Assembly: GCF_036013935.1 (NCBI RefSeq) | Contig: NZ_CP107902.1 | Location: 8,217,001 to 8,281,000 of the forward strand | DNA: 64,000 nt | Source: Streptomyces sp. NBC_00461 | GTDB taxonomy: Bacteria > Actinomycetota > Actinomycetes > Streptomycetales > Streptomycetaceae | Direction of reading: 5' to 3' | Part shown: positions 40,458 to 49,524 of the stretch, one piece after another | Layout of the letters: every line of letters starts with the position of its first letter | How positions within the stretch are numbered: position 1 is the stretch's first letter | Made by a program: the position numbers and the translations under genes | The notes under the pieces: generated by a model | Database searches by the model: none | Told to the model about the DNA's origin: nothing | Seen by the model: only the letters and a program-made list of their open reading frames with translations

Positions 40458-41605
40458 GTCGGCCTCTGACCTGCGATGTCGTGGTCGTCGGCGCCGGTAT
40501 GGTGGGCGCTGCCTGTGCCCTGTACGCCTCCCGCGCGGGCCTGGACGTAGTCGTCGTGGACCGTGGCCCGGTGGCCGGCGGCACCACCGGTGCGGGGGAG
40601 GGCAACCTCCTCGTGTCCGACAAGGGGCCCGGCCCGGAACTCGACCTCGCGCTCCTCTCGAACCGCCTGTGGGCCGAGCTGGCGCAGGAGTTCGGCGAGG
40701 CCGTCGAGTACGAGCCCAAGGGTGGCGTCGTGGTCGCCACCTCACCCGGCGGCCTCACCGCGCTGGAGCGTTTCGCCGCCGGGCAGCGCGCGGCCGGAGT
40801 CGTCGCCGAAACCGTCGCGGGCGACACCCTGTACGGCCTCGAACCCCGGCTCGCCCCGGGCCTTCCCGGCGCGGTGCACTACCCGCAGGACGCCCAGGTG
40901 ATGCCCGCCCTGGCCGCAGCCCACCTCCTCAGGGCCTCGGGCGCCCGCCTGCTCACCGGCCGGACGGTGACCGGCTTCCTGCGCACAACGGACCGTACGG
41001 TGCTCGGAGTTCGTACCGACATGGGCGACATCCACGCCCCGGCGGTGGTCAACGCGGCCGGCACCTGGGGCGCCGAACTCGCCGCGCTCGCGGGCACCTT
41101 CCTGCCCGTTCTGCCGCGGCGCGGCTTCGTCCTCGTCACCGAGCCGCTCCCGCGCCTGATCCACCACAAGGTGTACGCCGCCGACTACGTGGCCGACGTG
41201 GCCAGCGACTCGGCCGCGCTGCAGACCTCGCCGGTCGTGGAGGGCACGGCAGCGGGACCGATCCTGATCGGCGCGAGCCGCGAACGGGTCGGCTTCGACC
41301 GGACGTTCTCGCTGCCCGCCGTGCGTGCCCTCGCGGCGGGCGCCACCCGGCTGTTCCCCTTCCTGTCCGACGTCCGCGTCATCCGCTCCTACGCCGGCTT
41401 CCGCCCGTACATGCCCGACCACCTGCCCGCCATCGGCGCCGACCCACGAGTCCCCGGCCTCTTCCACGCCTGCGGGCACGAGGGCGCGGGCATCGGGCTC
41501 GCCACCGGCACCGGCCACCTGATCACGCAGGTGCTGGCCGCGAAGACGCCCGACCTCGACCTGACACCGTTGCGCCCCGACCGTTTCCCCGAGGAGGCCG
41601 TGTGA
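40454..41605 (+). CDS. D-hydroxyproline dehydrogenase beta subunit-like FAD oxidoreductase (HcnC/DadA type)
   Basis: A 383-residue DAAO-fold flavoenzyme: CDVVVVGAGMVGAACALYAS (FAD motif), GGTTGAGEGNLLVSDKGPGP, VVNAAGTWGAELAALAG and the C-terminal HACGHEGAGIGLATGTGHLI. It resembles the beta subunit of the three-part cis-4-hydroxy-D-proline dehydrogenases (and HcnC). It oxidises the C-N bond of the D-imino acid made by the epimerase at 44244 to a pyrroline carboxylate. It overlaps the next gene by GTGA. It is first in an operon with the iron-sulfur and alpha subunits. Confidence 0.87.
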   Translation: MGRPLTCDVVVVGAGMVGAACALYASRAGLDVVVVDRGPVAGGTTGAGEGNLLVSDKGPGPELDLALLSNRLWAELAQEFGEAVEYEPKGGVVVATSPGGLTALERFAAGQRAAGVVAETVAGDTLYGLEPRLAPGLPGAVHYPQDAQVMPALAAAHLLRASGARLLTGRTVTGFLRTTDRTVLGVRTDMGDIHAPAVVNAAGTWGAELAALAGTFLPVLPRRGFVLVTEPLPRLIHHKVYAADYVADVASDSAALQTSPVVEGTAAGPILIGASRERVGFDRTFSLPAVRALAAGATRLFPFLSDVRVIRSYAGFRPYMPDHLPAIGADPRVPGLFHACGHEGAGIGLATGTGHLITQVLAAKTPDLDLTPLRPDRFPEEAV

Positions 41606-41904
41606 ACTCCCCACTGGAGCTGGCCGGGGCCCACCCTCGCCCGTCGTTCACGGTCACGCTGGACGGCCGTGAGATCGAGGCGGTGCCCGGCCAGACGGTC
41701 GCCGCCACGCTCTGGGCGGCGGGGATCACATCCTGGCGCACCACCCGCGGTGCCGGACGTCCGCGTGGCGTCTTCTGCGGGATCGGCGTCTGCTTCGACT
41801 GCCTGGTGACCGTCAACGACCGTCCGGGCCAACGGGCTTGCCTGGTCTCCGTGCAGCCGGGCGACGCGATCCGTACGCAGGAAGGGACCGGTCACGATGG
41901 CTGA
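41602..41904 (+). CDS. Small (2Fe-2S) subunit of the D-hydroxyproline dehydrogenase (HcnA type)
   Basis: A 100-residue ferredoxin-like subunit. After FTVTLDGREIEAVPGQTVAA comes the cluster-binding loop RGVFCGIGVCFDCLVTVND, with a further Cys in GQRACLVS, the standard four cysteines. GTG start inside the beta subunit stop, and an 8-base overlap with the alpha gene. It carries electrons between the two flavin subunits. Confidence 0.9.
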   Translation: MNSPLELAGAHPRPSFTVTLDGREIEAVPGQTVAATLWAAGITSWRTTRGAGRPRGVFCGIGVCFDCLVTVNDRPGQRACLVSVQPGDAIRTQEGTGHDG

Positions 41905-43343
41905 GCGACCGCACCTCGCCGTGATCGGCGCGGGCCCGGCGGGGCTGGCCGCGACCGTGGCCGCCGCGGCGCACGGCGTCGCGGTCACCCTGCTCGACTC
42001 GGCCGGGCAGGCGGGCGGCCAGTTCTACCGGCAGCCCGCCACCGAACTGCGCGCCGGCCGGCCACAGGCGCTGCACCACGACTGGCGGACGTGGGAGCGC
42101 CTGCGCGACGGGCTGGACTCGCACGTAAAAGCCGACAGAGTACGGCACTTGACGGGCCATCATGTCTGGTTCGTCGAACGGCACTCCGGCCGGTTCATCG
42201 TGCACGCCCTGCTCGGCCCCGAGCAGGAGACCCCGGTGACCGTGCGCGCCGACGCCGTGCTCCTGGCCACCGGAGGGTACGAGAAGGTGCTGCCCTTTCC
42301 CGGCTGGACCCTCCCCGGCGTCGTCACCGCGGGCGGGGCCCAGGCCATGCTCAAGGGCACCCTCGCGGTGTCCGGACGTACCGCAGTGGTCGCCGGGACA
42401 GGACCGCTGCTGCTGCCCGTCGCGGTGGGCCTCGCCGCGGCCGGAGTGGAGGTCGCGGCCCTCGTCGAATCCGCCGCTGCCGGGGCGTTCGTACGGCGGA
42501 CCCGGGCGCTGGCGGCACAGCCGGGCAAGGTCGCCGAAGGGGCCGGATACGCCGCCCGGTTGCTGCGGCACCGGGTGCGCACCCTCGCCCGGCACACCGT
42601 CGTCGAGGCGCACGGCACCGACCGGCTGGAGGCGGTCACCGTCGCCGCGCTCGACGGCGAGGGGAGGGTGAGGCCCGGCACCGAGCGCCGCATCCCCTGC
42701 GACACCCTGGCCGTCGGTCACGGCATGCTCCCGCACACCGACCTCGCCGAGGCCCTCGGCTGCCGCCTCGACGGCATGGCCGTGCACGTCGACGACGAAC
42801 AGTGCACCGACGTACCCGGCGTGTGGGCCGCGGGGGAGGCCACCGGCATCGGCGGCTCGGCCCTCGCGCTGGCCGAGGGCCACATCGCCGGATGCTCCGT
42901 TGCCGCACACCTCGGCGGGGCCGCGCCCGACCGGCGCGCATGGTCAGCGGCCGTGAAGTCCCGTACACGACTGCGGCAGTTCTCCGCCACGCTCGACTCC
43001 GTGTACGCCCCGCCCGCCCACTGGGCCGCGCAGGTCACCGACGACACCGTCGTGTGCCGCTGCGAGGAGGTCACCGGCGGCACGATCCGGGCGGCCGTGG
43101 CGGAGCTCGGCGCCGGCGATCCGCGCACGGTGAAGCTGCTGACCCGGGCCGGGCATGGGCTGGTGCCAGGGCCGGATGTGCGCACCCGCGGTCGCCGGGC
43201 TCGCCGGATGCGAACTCACCCCGTCCCGGCGGCCGTTCGCGTGCCCCGTACCGCTCGGAGTCCTCGCCCGCGAGGACGAACACCCCATGGCCGCAGTCCT
43301 CGCCGGTGAGGACGAACACCCCATCGATGGAGGACCCTCATGA
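41897..43343 (+). pseudogene. Dehydrogenase alpha subunit (HcnB type) with a C-terminal frameshift
   Basis: A FAD/NAD(P)-type subunit: LAVIGAGPAGLAATVAAAAH, GQAGGQFYRQPA, LLATGGYEKVLPFPGW, AVVAGTGPLLLPVAVGL, VWAAGEATGIGGSALALAEG. The C-terminal BFD-like (2Fe-2S) domain begins with VVCRCEEVTGGTIRAAV. At about 43150-43156 (GCCGGGCATGG) one base too many shifts the frame. The +1 frame then gives the expected MGWCQGRMCAPAVAGLAGCE and ends at 43343, overlapping the next gene by ATGA. The uncorrected frame ends at 43309 with an Arg/Pro-rich tail and lacks two cluster cysteines. It is either a sequencing error or a true inactivation. Confidence 0.8.
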
Positions 43344-44230
43344 CCGACCACCGCCCCTGGCGCGGCATCCTCGTCGCCACCGCGCTGCCCCTGAACGACG
43401 ACCTCTCCGTGAACTACGACAGGTATGCCGAGCACTGCGCCTGGCTCGTCGAGAACGGCTGCGACGGGGTCGTCCCCAACGGCTCGCTGGGGGAGTACCA
43501 GGTGCTCACCCCCGAGGAGCGGGCCAAGGTCGTCGAGACGGCCGTCGGCGCGATCGGCGGACAGCGGGTCATGCCCGGCGTCGCCGCGTACGGGTCCGCC
43601 GAGGCCCGCCGCTGGGCCGAGCAGGCCCGCGACGCCGGCTGTCCCGCCGTGATGCTGCTGCCGCCCAACGCCTATCGCGCGGACGAGCGTTCGGTCCTCG
43701 CCCACTACGCCGAGGTCGCGAAGGCGGGGGTGCCGGTCGTGGCGTACAACAACCCGATCGACACCAAGGTCGACCTCGTACCGGAACTCCTCGCGAAGCT
43801 GCACGGAGAGGGGCACATCCGCGCCGTCAAGGAGTTCTCCGGGGATGTCCGCCGCGCCTACCGGATCGCCGAACTCGCCCCGGAACTGGACCTGTTGATC
43901 GGGGCCGACGACGTCCTGCTGGAGCTCGCGATCGCGGGTGCGAAGGGCTGGGTGGCCGGATACCCGAACGCCCTGCCCACCGCGTGCGCAGAGCTGTACC
44001 ACGCGGCCGTCGACGGCGATCTGGCCACCGCGAAGAAGCTGTACGAGCAGCTGCATCCGCTGCTGCGCTGGGACTCCCAGGTGGAGTTCGTACAGGCGAT
44101 CAAGCTGTCGATGGACGTGGTGCGGCGGTACGGCGGCCCGGTACGACCGCCCCGCGTGCCGCTGCTGCCCGAACAGGAGGCGGCCGTCCGCGCCGCCACC
44201 GAGAAGGCCGTCGCGGCCGGACTCGTGTGA
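43340..44230 (+). CDS. Dihydrodipicolinate-synthase-family deaminase (pyrroline-4-hydroxy-2-carboxylate deaminase)
   Basis: A 296-residue TIM-barrel lyase. Family marks: GCDGVVPNGSLGEYQVLTPE, VMLLPPNAYRADERSVLAHY, VVAYNNPIDTKVDLVPELL and the Schiff-base lysine in IRAVKEFSGDVRRAYR. In hydroxyproline degradation this family converts 1-pyrroline-4-hydroxy-2-carboxylate to alpha-ketoglutarate semialdehyde and ammonia. Its place between the dehydrogenase and epimerase genes strongly supports that role. The dehydrogenase for the semialdehyde is not in this window. Confidence 0.87.
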   Translation: MTDHRPWRGILVATALPLNDDLSVNYDRYAEHCAWLVENGCDGVVPNGSLGEYQVLTPEERAKVVETAVGAIGGQRVMPGVAAYGSAEARRWAEQARDAGCPAVMLLPPNAYRADERSVLAHYAEVAKAGVPVVAYNNPIDTKVDLVPELLAKLHGEGHIRAVKEFSGDVRRAYRIAELAPELDLLIGADDVLLELAIAGAKGWVAGYPNALPTACAELYHAAVDGDLATAKKLYEQLHPLLRWDSQVEFVQAIKLSMDVVRRYGGPVRPPRVPLLPEQEAAVRAATEKAVAAGLV

Positions 44231-44243
44231 CGGAGGGCCGGAC

Positions 44244-45245
44244 ATGCGCAGCACCCTCGTCCTGCACGCCGTCGACTCGCACACCGAGGGCATGCCCACC
44301 CGCGTGATCACCGGCGGGATCGGGACCATCCCCGGCGCGACGATGAACGAGCGGCGGCTGTACTTCCGCGAACACCGCGACGACATCAAGCAGTTGCTGA
44401 TGAACGAGCCGCGCGGACACTCCGCGATGAGCGGCGCCGTCCTGCAGCCGCCGACCCGCGCCGACTGCGACTGGGGCGTCGTGTACATCGAGGTGTCCGG
44501 CTATCTGCCGATGTGCGGGCACGGCACGATCGGCGTCGCGACCGTGCTCGTCGAGACCGGCATGGTGGAGGTCGTCGAACCGGTCACCACGATCCGCCTC
44601 GACACCCCGGCCGGACCGGTGGTCGCCGAGGTGGCTGTGGAGGGCGGCGCGGCCAAGGCGGTGACGCTGAGGAACGTGCCGTCGTTCGCGGTGGCACTCG
44701 ACCGCAAGGCCACGCTTCCTGACGGGCGGTCAGTGACGTATGACATGGCATACGGCGGAAACTTCTACGCCATCCTCCCGCTGGACCAGTTCGGCCTCCC
44801 CTTCGACCGCACCCGCAAGGACGACATCCTCGCCGCCGGCCTCGCCCTGATGGACGTCATCAACGCCCAGGAGGAGCCCGTCCACCCGGAGGACCCCTCC
44901 ATCCGCGGCTGCCACCACGTCCACCTGCTCGCCCCCGGCTCCACCGCCCGTCACTCCCGGCACGCGATGGCGATCCACCCCGGCTGGTTCGACCGCTCGC
45001 CCTGCGGTACGGGCACCAGCGCGCGCATGGCCCAGCTGCATGCGCGCGGCGAACTCCCCCTGAACACCGAGTTCGTGAACGAGTCCTTCATCGGGACACA
45101 GTTCACCGGCCGCCTCCTCGGCACCACCGAGGTCGCCGGCCGTCCCGCCGTCCTGCCCAGCTTCACCGGCCGGGCGTGGATCACCGGCACCGCCCAGTAC
45201 CTGCTGGACCCGGAGGACCCGTTCCCCGCGGGATTCGTGCTGTAG
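44244..45245 (+). CDS. 4-hydroxyproline 2-epimerase (proline racemase family)
   Basis: A 333-residue epimerase that converts trans-4-hydroxy-L-proline into cis-4-hydroxy-D-proline. Both catalytic cysteines are present: YLPMCGHGTIGVATVLVE and FDRSPCGTGTSARMAQL. The N-terminal AVDSHTEGMPTRVI and MNEPRGHSAMSGA motifs fit. Two catalytic cysteines mark racemases and epimerases rather than the dehydratase branch. GGAGG at 44232-44236 sets the ATG at 44244. Last enzyme gene of the operon, 41 bases before the regulator. Confidence 0.9.
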   Translation: MRSTLVLHAVDSHTEGMPTRVITGGIGTIPGATMNERRLYFREHRDDIKQLLMNEPRGHSAMSGAVLQPPTRADCDWGVVYIEVSGYLPMCGHGTIGVATVLVETGMVEVVEPVTTIRLDTPAGPVVAEVAVEGGAAKAVTLRNVPSFAVALDRKATLPDGRSVTYDMAYGGNFYAILPLDQFGLPFDRTRKDDILAAGLALMDVINAQEEPVHPEDPSIRGCHHVHLLAPGSTARHSRHAMAIHPGWFDRSPCGTGTSARMAQLHARGELPLNTEFVNESFIGTQFTGRLLGTTEVAGRPAVLPSFTGRAWITGTAQYLLDPEDPFPAGFVL

Positions 45246-45286
45246 GCGACCCGATAATGTCCGGTGACCCAAGGAGGACGATCACC

Positions 45287-45958
45287 ATGGCCGAGCAGCA
45301 CCGCCCTGCCCTCCCCTCGCTCGGCGGCAGGAAGCCCAACTTCCGGGAAAAGGTCGTGGACGTGCTGCGGGCCGCGCTGGTCGCGGGTGAACTGCGCCCC
45401 GGCCAGGTGTACTCGGCGCCGGCCCTCGCACCCCGTCTCGGCGTCTCCGCGACGCCCGTGCGCGAGGCCATGCTGGAACTGGTGAAGGAGGGCATGGTCG
45501 AGATCGTTCCGAACAAGGGCTTCCGGGTCACCGCCGTCTCCGACAGGCAGCTCGACGAGTACACCCACGTACGGTCCCTGATCGAGATCCCGACGGTCGT
45601 CGGCCTCGCGACCACCGCCGACCCCGACGACCTCAGGGCGCTGCGCCCGGCCGCGATGGAGATCGTCACCTCGGCGGCGAAGGGCGACCTCATCGAGTAC
45701 GTCGAGGCCGACGTGAGCTTCCATCTGGGGCTGCTGGCCCTCGCGGGCAACGACCATCTCGTGGAGGTCGTACGGGACTTGCGGCGCCGTTCGCGGTTGT
45801 ACGGGCTGACCGCGCTGGTCGAGGCGGGGCGGCTGAGGGCCTCGGCCGAGGAGCACCTCGAACTCCTCGACGCTCTGCTTGCCCAGGACACCGAGGCCGT
45901 GCGCGAGGTGATGACCCGGCACCTCGGGCATGTCCGGGGCCTGTGGGCCGCCCACTGA
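45287..45958 (+). CDS. GntR-family (FCD) regulator of the hydroxyproline operon
   Basis: A 223-residue regulator with an N-terminal winged helix (FREKVVDVLRAALVAGELRP ... LGVSATPVREAMLELVKEGM) and a C-terminal all-helical FCD domain (THVRSLIEIPTVVGLATTAD ... HLELLDALLAQDTEAVREVM). A strong AAGGAGGA site precedes ATG 45287. Its operators are probably the direct repeats at 40403-40457, with an imino acid or pathway intermediate as ligand. Confidence 0.9.
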   Translation: MAEQHRPALPSLGGRKPNFREKVVDVLRAALVAGELRPGQVYSAPALAPRLGVSATPVREAMLELVKEGMVEIVPNKGFRVTAVSDRQLDEYTHVRSLIEIPTVVGLATTADPDDLRALRPAAMEIVTSAAKGDLIEYVEADVSFHLGLLALAGNDHLVEVVRDLRRRSRLYGLTALVEAGRLRASAEEHLELLDALLAQDTEAVREVMTRHLGHVRGLWAAH

Positions 45959-46092
45959 GATACGGCGGCGAGTTGCCCTCTCCGTGACCGCCTCCCGCGA
46001 AACCCCGCGCTTCGCCGACTGGATCCGCTCGTACACGGGGGTCCGCAGTCCGGCGAGGCGCAGCCCGGGTGCTCGGGCGCCGAACCCCGGGA

Positions 46093-47028
46093 TCACAGGT
46101 CCAGTACGAGCCGCTTCCCACGGCAGCGGGACACACAGACCATCATCGTCTCGCCGCTCTCCCGTTCGGCGTCGGTGAGCACCGAGTCCCGGTGGTCCGG
46201 CGTGCCTTCGAGTACGTCGGTCTCGCAGGTGCCGCAGGTGCCCTCGGTGCAGGAGAACAGCACCTCGACACCGGCGGCACGGACGGCGTCCAGCACGGAG
46301 ACGTCCGCAGCGACCGTGACGGTACGCCCGCTCTGTGCCAGCTCCACCTCGAACTCGCTGTTCTCGACGCCCACTTGGGCCTTCGGCGAGAACCGCTCGA
46401 CGCGCAGCCGCTCCGTCGGGCACCGCTCCTCGACCGCGTCGAGCAGCGGCCCGGGGCCGCAGCAGTAGACGAGGGTGCCCTCGGGCAGGTCGTCCAGCGC
46501 GGAGCCGAGGTCCAGCAGTCCGGTCTCGTCCTGCGGGGAGACGGTCACCCGGTCCCCATAACGCCCCAACTCCTCGGTGAAGGCGATGGAGTTGCGCGTA
46601 CGACCGCCGTACAGCAGCGTCCACTCCGCTCCCGCAGCCTCCGCCGCGGCCAGCATCGGGAGGATCGGGGTGATGCCGATGCCGCCCGCGACGAACCGGT
46701 ACCGAGGAGCCGGCTCCAGCCGGAAGTGATTGCGCGGACCGCGCACCCGTACCTTGTCGCCCTGCCCCAACTGCTCGTGCACATGGGCGGATCCACCGCG
46801 CCCGTCCGGCTCCCGCAGCACGGCGATCCGCCACACCGAACGGTCCGCGGGATCGCCGCACAGCGAGTACTGCCGTTCCAGCTCCGGCCCGAGTACGACG
46901 TCGACATGGGCACCCGGCTCCCAGGCCGGCAGGTCCTCGCCGAGAGGGTGGCGGAGGGTGAGGGCGAGCACGCCGTCGGCGGCCGACTCCCGGCCGTCGA
47001 CGACGAGTTCGGCTTCGTACGCGCTCAT
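46093..47028 (-). CDS. Rieske oxygenase reductase (PDR/VanB-type ferredoxin reductase)
   Basis: A 311-residue reductase with FMN- and NAD-binding domains and a C-terminal plant-type ferredoxin. Marks: AWEPGAHVDVVLGPELERQY then SLCGD (flavin), RFVAGGIGITPILPMLAAAE and VYCCGPGPLLDAVEERC (NAD), and the 2Fe-2S loop VLFSCTEGTCGTCETDVLEG with CVSRC later. It passes electrons from NAD(P)H to the Rieske oxygenase at 47210. ATG at 47028 overlaps the stop of the small middle gene (ATGA). Confidence 0.92.
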   Translation of the reverse strand: MSAYEAELVVDGRESAADGVLALTLRHPLGEDLPAWEPGAHVDVVLGPELERQYSLCGDPADRSVWRIAVLREPDGRGGSAHVHEQLGQGDKVRVRGPRNHFRLEPAPRYRFVAGGIGITPILPMLAAAEAAGAEWTLLYGGRTRNSIAFTEELGRYGDRVTVSPQDETGLLDLGSALDDLPEGTLVYCCGPGPLLDAVEERCPTERLRVERFSPKAQVGVENSEFEVELAQSGRTVTVAADVSVLDAVRAAGVEVLFSCTEGTCGTCETDVLEGTPDHRDSVLTDAERESGETMMVCVSRCRGKRLVLDL

Positions 47029-47213
47029 GAGCTGCTTCCTTGCGGCCGGGGCCCTTCGGGCTGGTCGTGTCCTTCGGGATGCCCGAGCATCCACTCCCAC
47101 ATCTCGATGGGGTCCTGGGCGGTGTGCTGGGCGCCGCAGTGACAGGTGCCGTGCAGGGTGTCGGTGCCCGGCAGCCAGTCGATGCGGTAGATCTCGCCGG
47201 TGGGCGTGCTCAC
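47025..47213 (-). CDS. Small CxC-containing protein between oxygenase and reductase
   Basis: A 62-residue protein starting at a GTG that overlaps the oxygenase stop (GTGA) and ending in an ATGA overlap with the reductase. It is therefore coupled on both sides and is very likely real. It contains YRIDWLPGTDTLHGTCHCGA, a compact CHC motif that could bind a metal, then DPIEMWEWMLGHPEGHDQPE. The CHCG pattern recalls small zinc or iron proteins. I do not know a named family. It may assist assembly or electron transfer of the Rieske system. Confidence 0.7.
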   Translation of the reverse strand: MSTPTGEIYRIDWLPGTDTLHGTCHCGAQHTAQDPIEMWEWMLGHPEGHDQPEGPRPQGSSS

Positions 47214-48283
47214 AGGACCTTCTCCACAGGCTTGTCGCCCTCCTCGACCAGGCGGGCGAGGATACGGCGGGCGGCCAGGCCGCCGGTGTCGATGTTGATG
47301 CTCAGCTCCTGGTACCCGGTGCGCTCCGTACCGAGCGTCCTCTGCAGCAGGTTGAGCGCGTCGACGTCCTGCATGACCACGGTGTGGTTGTTGCCCCGCA
47401 GGAACTCGGTGACCTCGGTGTCGTCGATCGCCCAGTCGCGCGAGACCATCCAGAAGTCGTACACATGGCCGTCGGTGGAGGGCGTGATGGCATACGTGAT
47501 CTCGGTGTGGAAGCCGTTCGGGTCGCTGCCGTCCGCCTCCGGCACCACACCTACCGGCGCGATGCGGCTGTGCAGCAGATACAGGCACGGCGCGTGGTAC
47601 TCGATGTCCTGCCAGCGCGTGATCCGGCCATCGATACCGGTGGACTTGGCGTAGAACGGCGGGCATTCGGCGTCGGCCATGTGCCGGCTGACCCGCACGA
47701 TGCCCGCGCCCTCGTCGACCTCGGTGGTGATCGGCGTCTCGGCAACCTCGGGGGTGCCGATGTAGCCGCCGTGCAGATAGGTCTCGTGCGACAGGTCGAG
47801 GAGGTTGTCGACGAGCAGCCCGTAGTCGGCGGCTATGGGCTCCATTCCGCGGACGGTCGTCCAGCCGGGGGAGTCGAGGTGCCGCGCCCGCGGGATGGTC
47901 TGCGCATCCGCGAGCGCCGGGTCGCCGATCCACACCCACACCAGCGAGTCCTGCTCGACCACCGGATAGGAGGCGACACGGGCGGTGCGCGGCACGCGCT
48001 TCTGACCGGGCACGTACACGCAGGTACCGGTCGTGTCGTAGGTGAACCCGTGATACCCGCACACGATGCGGTCGCCGTCGAGCCTGCTGGGCTTCTCGTG
48101 CAGCGGGAACCGGCGGTGCACACAGCGGTCGGCGAGCGCGACGGGCGTCCCGTCCTCCTCGGTCCGGTAGAAGACGAGGGGCTCGTCGAGAACCGTGCGG
48201 CCCAGCAGTTCCTCGCGCCCGACCTCGTGGCTGTAGGCGGCGACGTACCACTGGTTCCTGGCAAAAGCAGTCATGTGCGGCAT
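47210..48283 (-). CDS. Rieske non-heme iron oxygenase, large subunit (VanA-like)
   Basis: A 357-residue terminal oxygenase. The Rieske cluster motif is CVHRRFPLHEKPSRLDGDRI ... VCGYHGFTYDTTG (CxH...CxxH). The mononuclear iron site is in LLVDNLLDLSHETYLHGGYI (Asp/His/His region). Such enzymes O- or N-demethylate small aromatic or betaine substrates. It is first in a three-gene operon with the small protein and the reductase. ATG at 48283 or 48274 are both possible, and the ribosome site is weak. The substrate is unknown. The convergent hydroxyproline operon raises the option of N-methylated proline derivatives. Confidence 0.9.
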   Translation of the reverse strand: MPHMTAFARNQWYVAAYSHEVGREELLGRTVLDEPLVFYRTEEDGTPVALADRCVHRRFPLHEKPSRLDGDRIVCGYHGFTYDTTGTCVYVPGQKRVPRTARVASYPVVEQDSLVWVWIGDPALADAQTIPRARHLDSPGWTTVRGMEPIAADYGLLVDNLLDLSHETYLHGGYIGTPEVAETPITTEVDEGAGIVRVSRHMADAECPPFYAKSTGIDGRITRWQDIEYHAPCLYLLHSRIAPVGVVPEADGSDPNGFHTEITYAITPSTDGHVYDFWMVSRDWAIDDTEVTEFLRGNNHTVVMQDVDALNLLQRTLGTERTGYQELSINIDTGGLAARRILARLVEEGDKPVEKVL

Positions 48284-48503
48284 GAGCGGGTCCCGTCATC
48301 CTCGACGTCGTGTCGGAAACACCATGACGATGTCGCCTTCACTCCGGCAATAGGGCTTCCGTCGGACGGAAAGTTCCTGGTCAGCCGCTTGCTGCCTGCC
48401 ACGTGGTATTCAGTTCGCTCCACCGCTCCGGCTGAAACCGGAACAAGTGCCTTTCTGGGCCCACGCTTGCGGGGCCGAATCGGGGTCGAATCGAGCATGC
48501 TGA

Positions 48504-48797
<294 letters not shown>

Positions 48798-48799
48798 CC

Positions 48800-49027
48800 A
48801 TGGCTCACATCGCAGCGATCGGGGAACGGTTGCGCATCCTCGCACTGGAGTCCGCGGGCGTGCTCCTGCGCCCCGCTGAGGAGCCGGAGGCCGTGCATGC
48901 GGCCTGGCAGGGACTCCCGCCGGACGTGGAACTGGTCATCGTCACACCGGCCGCGGCCGCGGCCGAGGCACTCGGCGAAGGGCCGGTGGACGGGCAGAGC
49001 CCGCTCATCGCGGTGATGCCGCCATGA
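48800..49027 (+). CDS. V-type ATP synthase subunit F-like protein
   Basis: A 75-residue protein (AAIGERLRILALESAGVLLR ... LPPDVELVIVTPAAAAAEAL, ending PLIAVMPP) with the alternating fold of V/A-ATPase subunit F, which sits on the central stalk. It is at the short end of the family. It starts two bases after the K stop and overlaps the E gene by ATGA. Without catalytic subunits nearby it is probably a relic that is still open. Confidence 0.7.
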   Translation: MAHIAAIGERLRILALESAGVLLRPAEEPEAVHAAWQGLPPDVELVIVTPAAAAAEALGEGPVDGQSPLIAVMPP

Positions 49028-49524
49028 GGACCCCGCCCCCGGCCGGAGCCGGCACCGCGCTCGACCCGGTGCGGGCACAGCTCCTGCGGGCCGCCAGGGC
49101 CGAGGCCGATGCCCTGCTGGCCGCGGCCGACGACGAGGCCCAGGCCGCGGCGATTCTCGCCGAGGCTCGCAGGCTCGGCGAGGCCGACGCCGCGGCCGCC
49201 CGCGACGCCGCGCGCGCCCGCAGCCGCAGGGCCGCCCGTGCCCGCGAGCTCGTCACCCGCCGCGAGTGCTGGGAGGAGCTGGGCCGACGGGTCGAACGCG
49301 GCGTCGGGGACCTGCGCAGGACGGATTCCTATCCGGGCCTTCGTGTCCGGCTCACCGCGTACGTCCGCGACGCGCTGGGCCCCGACGCCCGGATCACCGA
49401 GGCCCTCGGCGGAGGCGTGGTCGGCGAGGCGGCGGGTCGCAGGCTCGACTGCAGTCTGGCTGCGTTCGCGCGCCGGGCACTGGAGCGGACCGGCACGGAG
49501 GCGGAGGAGCTGTGGGCGCCATGA
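49024..49524 (+). CDS. V-type ATP synthase subunit E-like protein
   Basis: A 166-residue protein with a long Ala/Arg/Glu-rich coiled coil (RAQLLRAARAEADALLAAAD ... AAARDAARARSRRAARAREL) and a globular C-terminal part (ALGGGVVGEAAGRRLDCSLA). This is the peripheral-stalk subunit E arrangement. The ATGA overlaps on both ends match an intact operon layout. Function is doubtful because subunits A, B and D are not intact. Confidence 0.7.
   Translation: MRTPPPAGAGTALDPVRAQLLRAARAEADALLAAADDEAQAAAILAEARRLGEADAAAARDAARARSRRAARARELVTRRECWEELGRRVERGVGDLRRTDSYPGLRVRLTAYVRDALGPDARITEALGGGVVGEAAGRRLDCSLAAFARRALERTGTEAEELWAP

Noticed and set aside
40454..41605. Glycine oxidase or hydrogen-cyanide synthase subunit
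   Set aside because: The subunit set is similar to HcnABC, but the deaminase and epimerase genes in the same operon point to hydroxyproline degradation.
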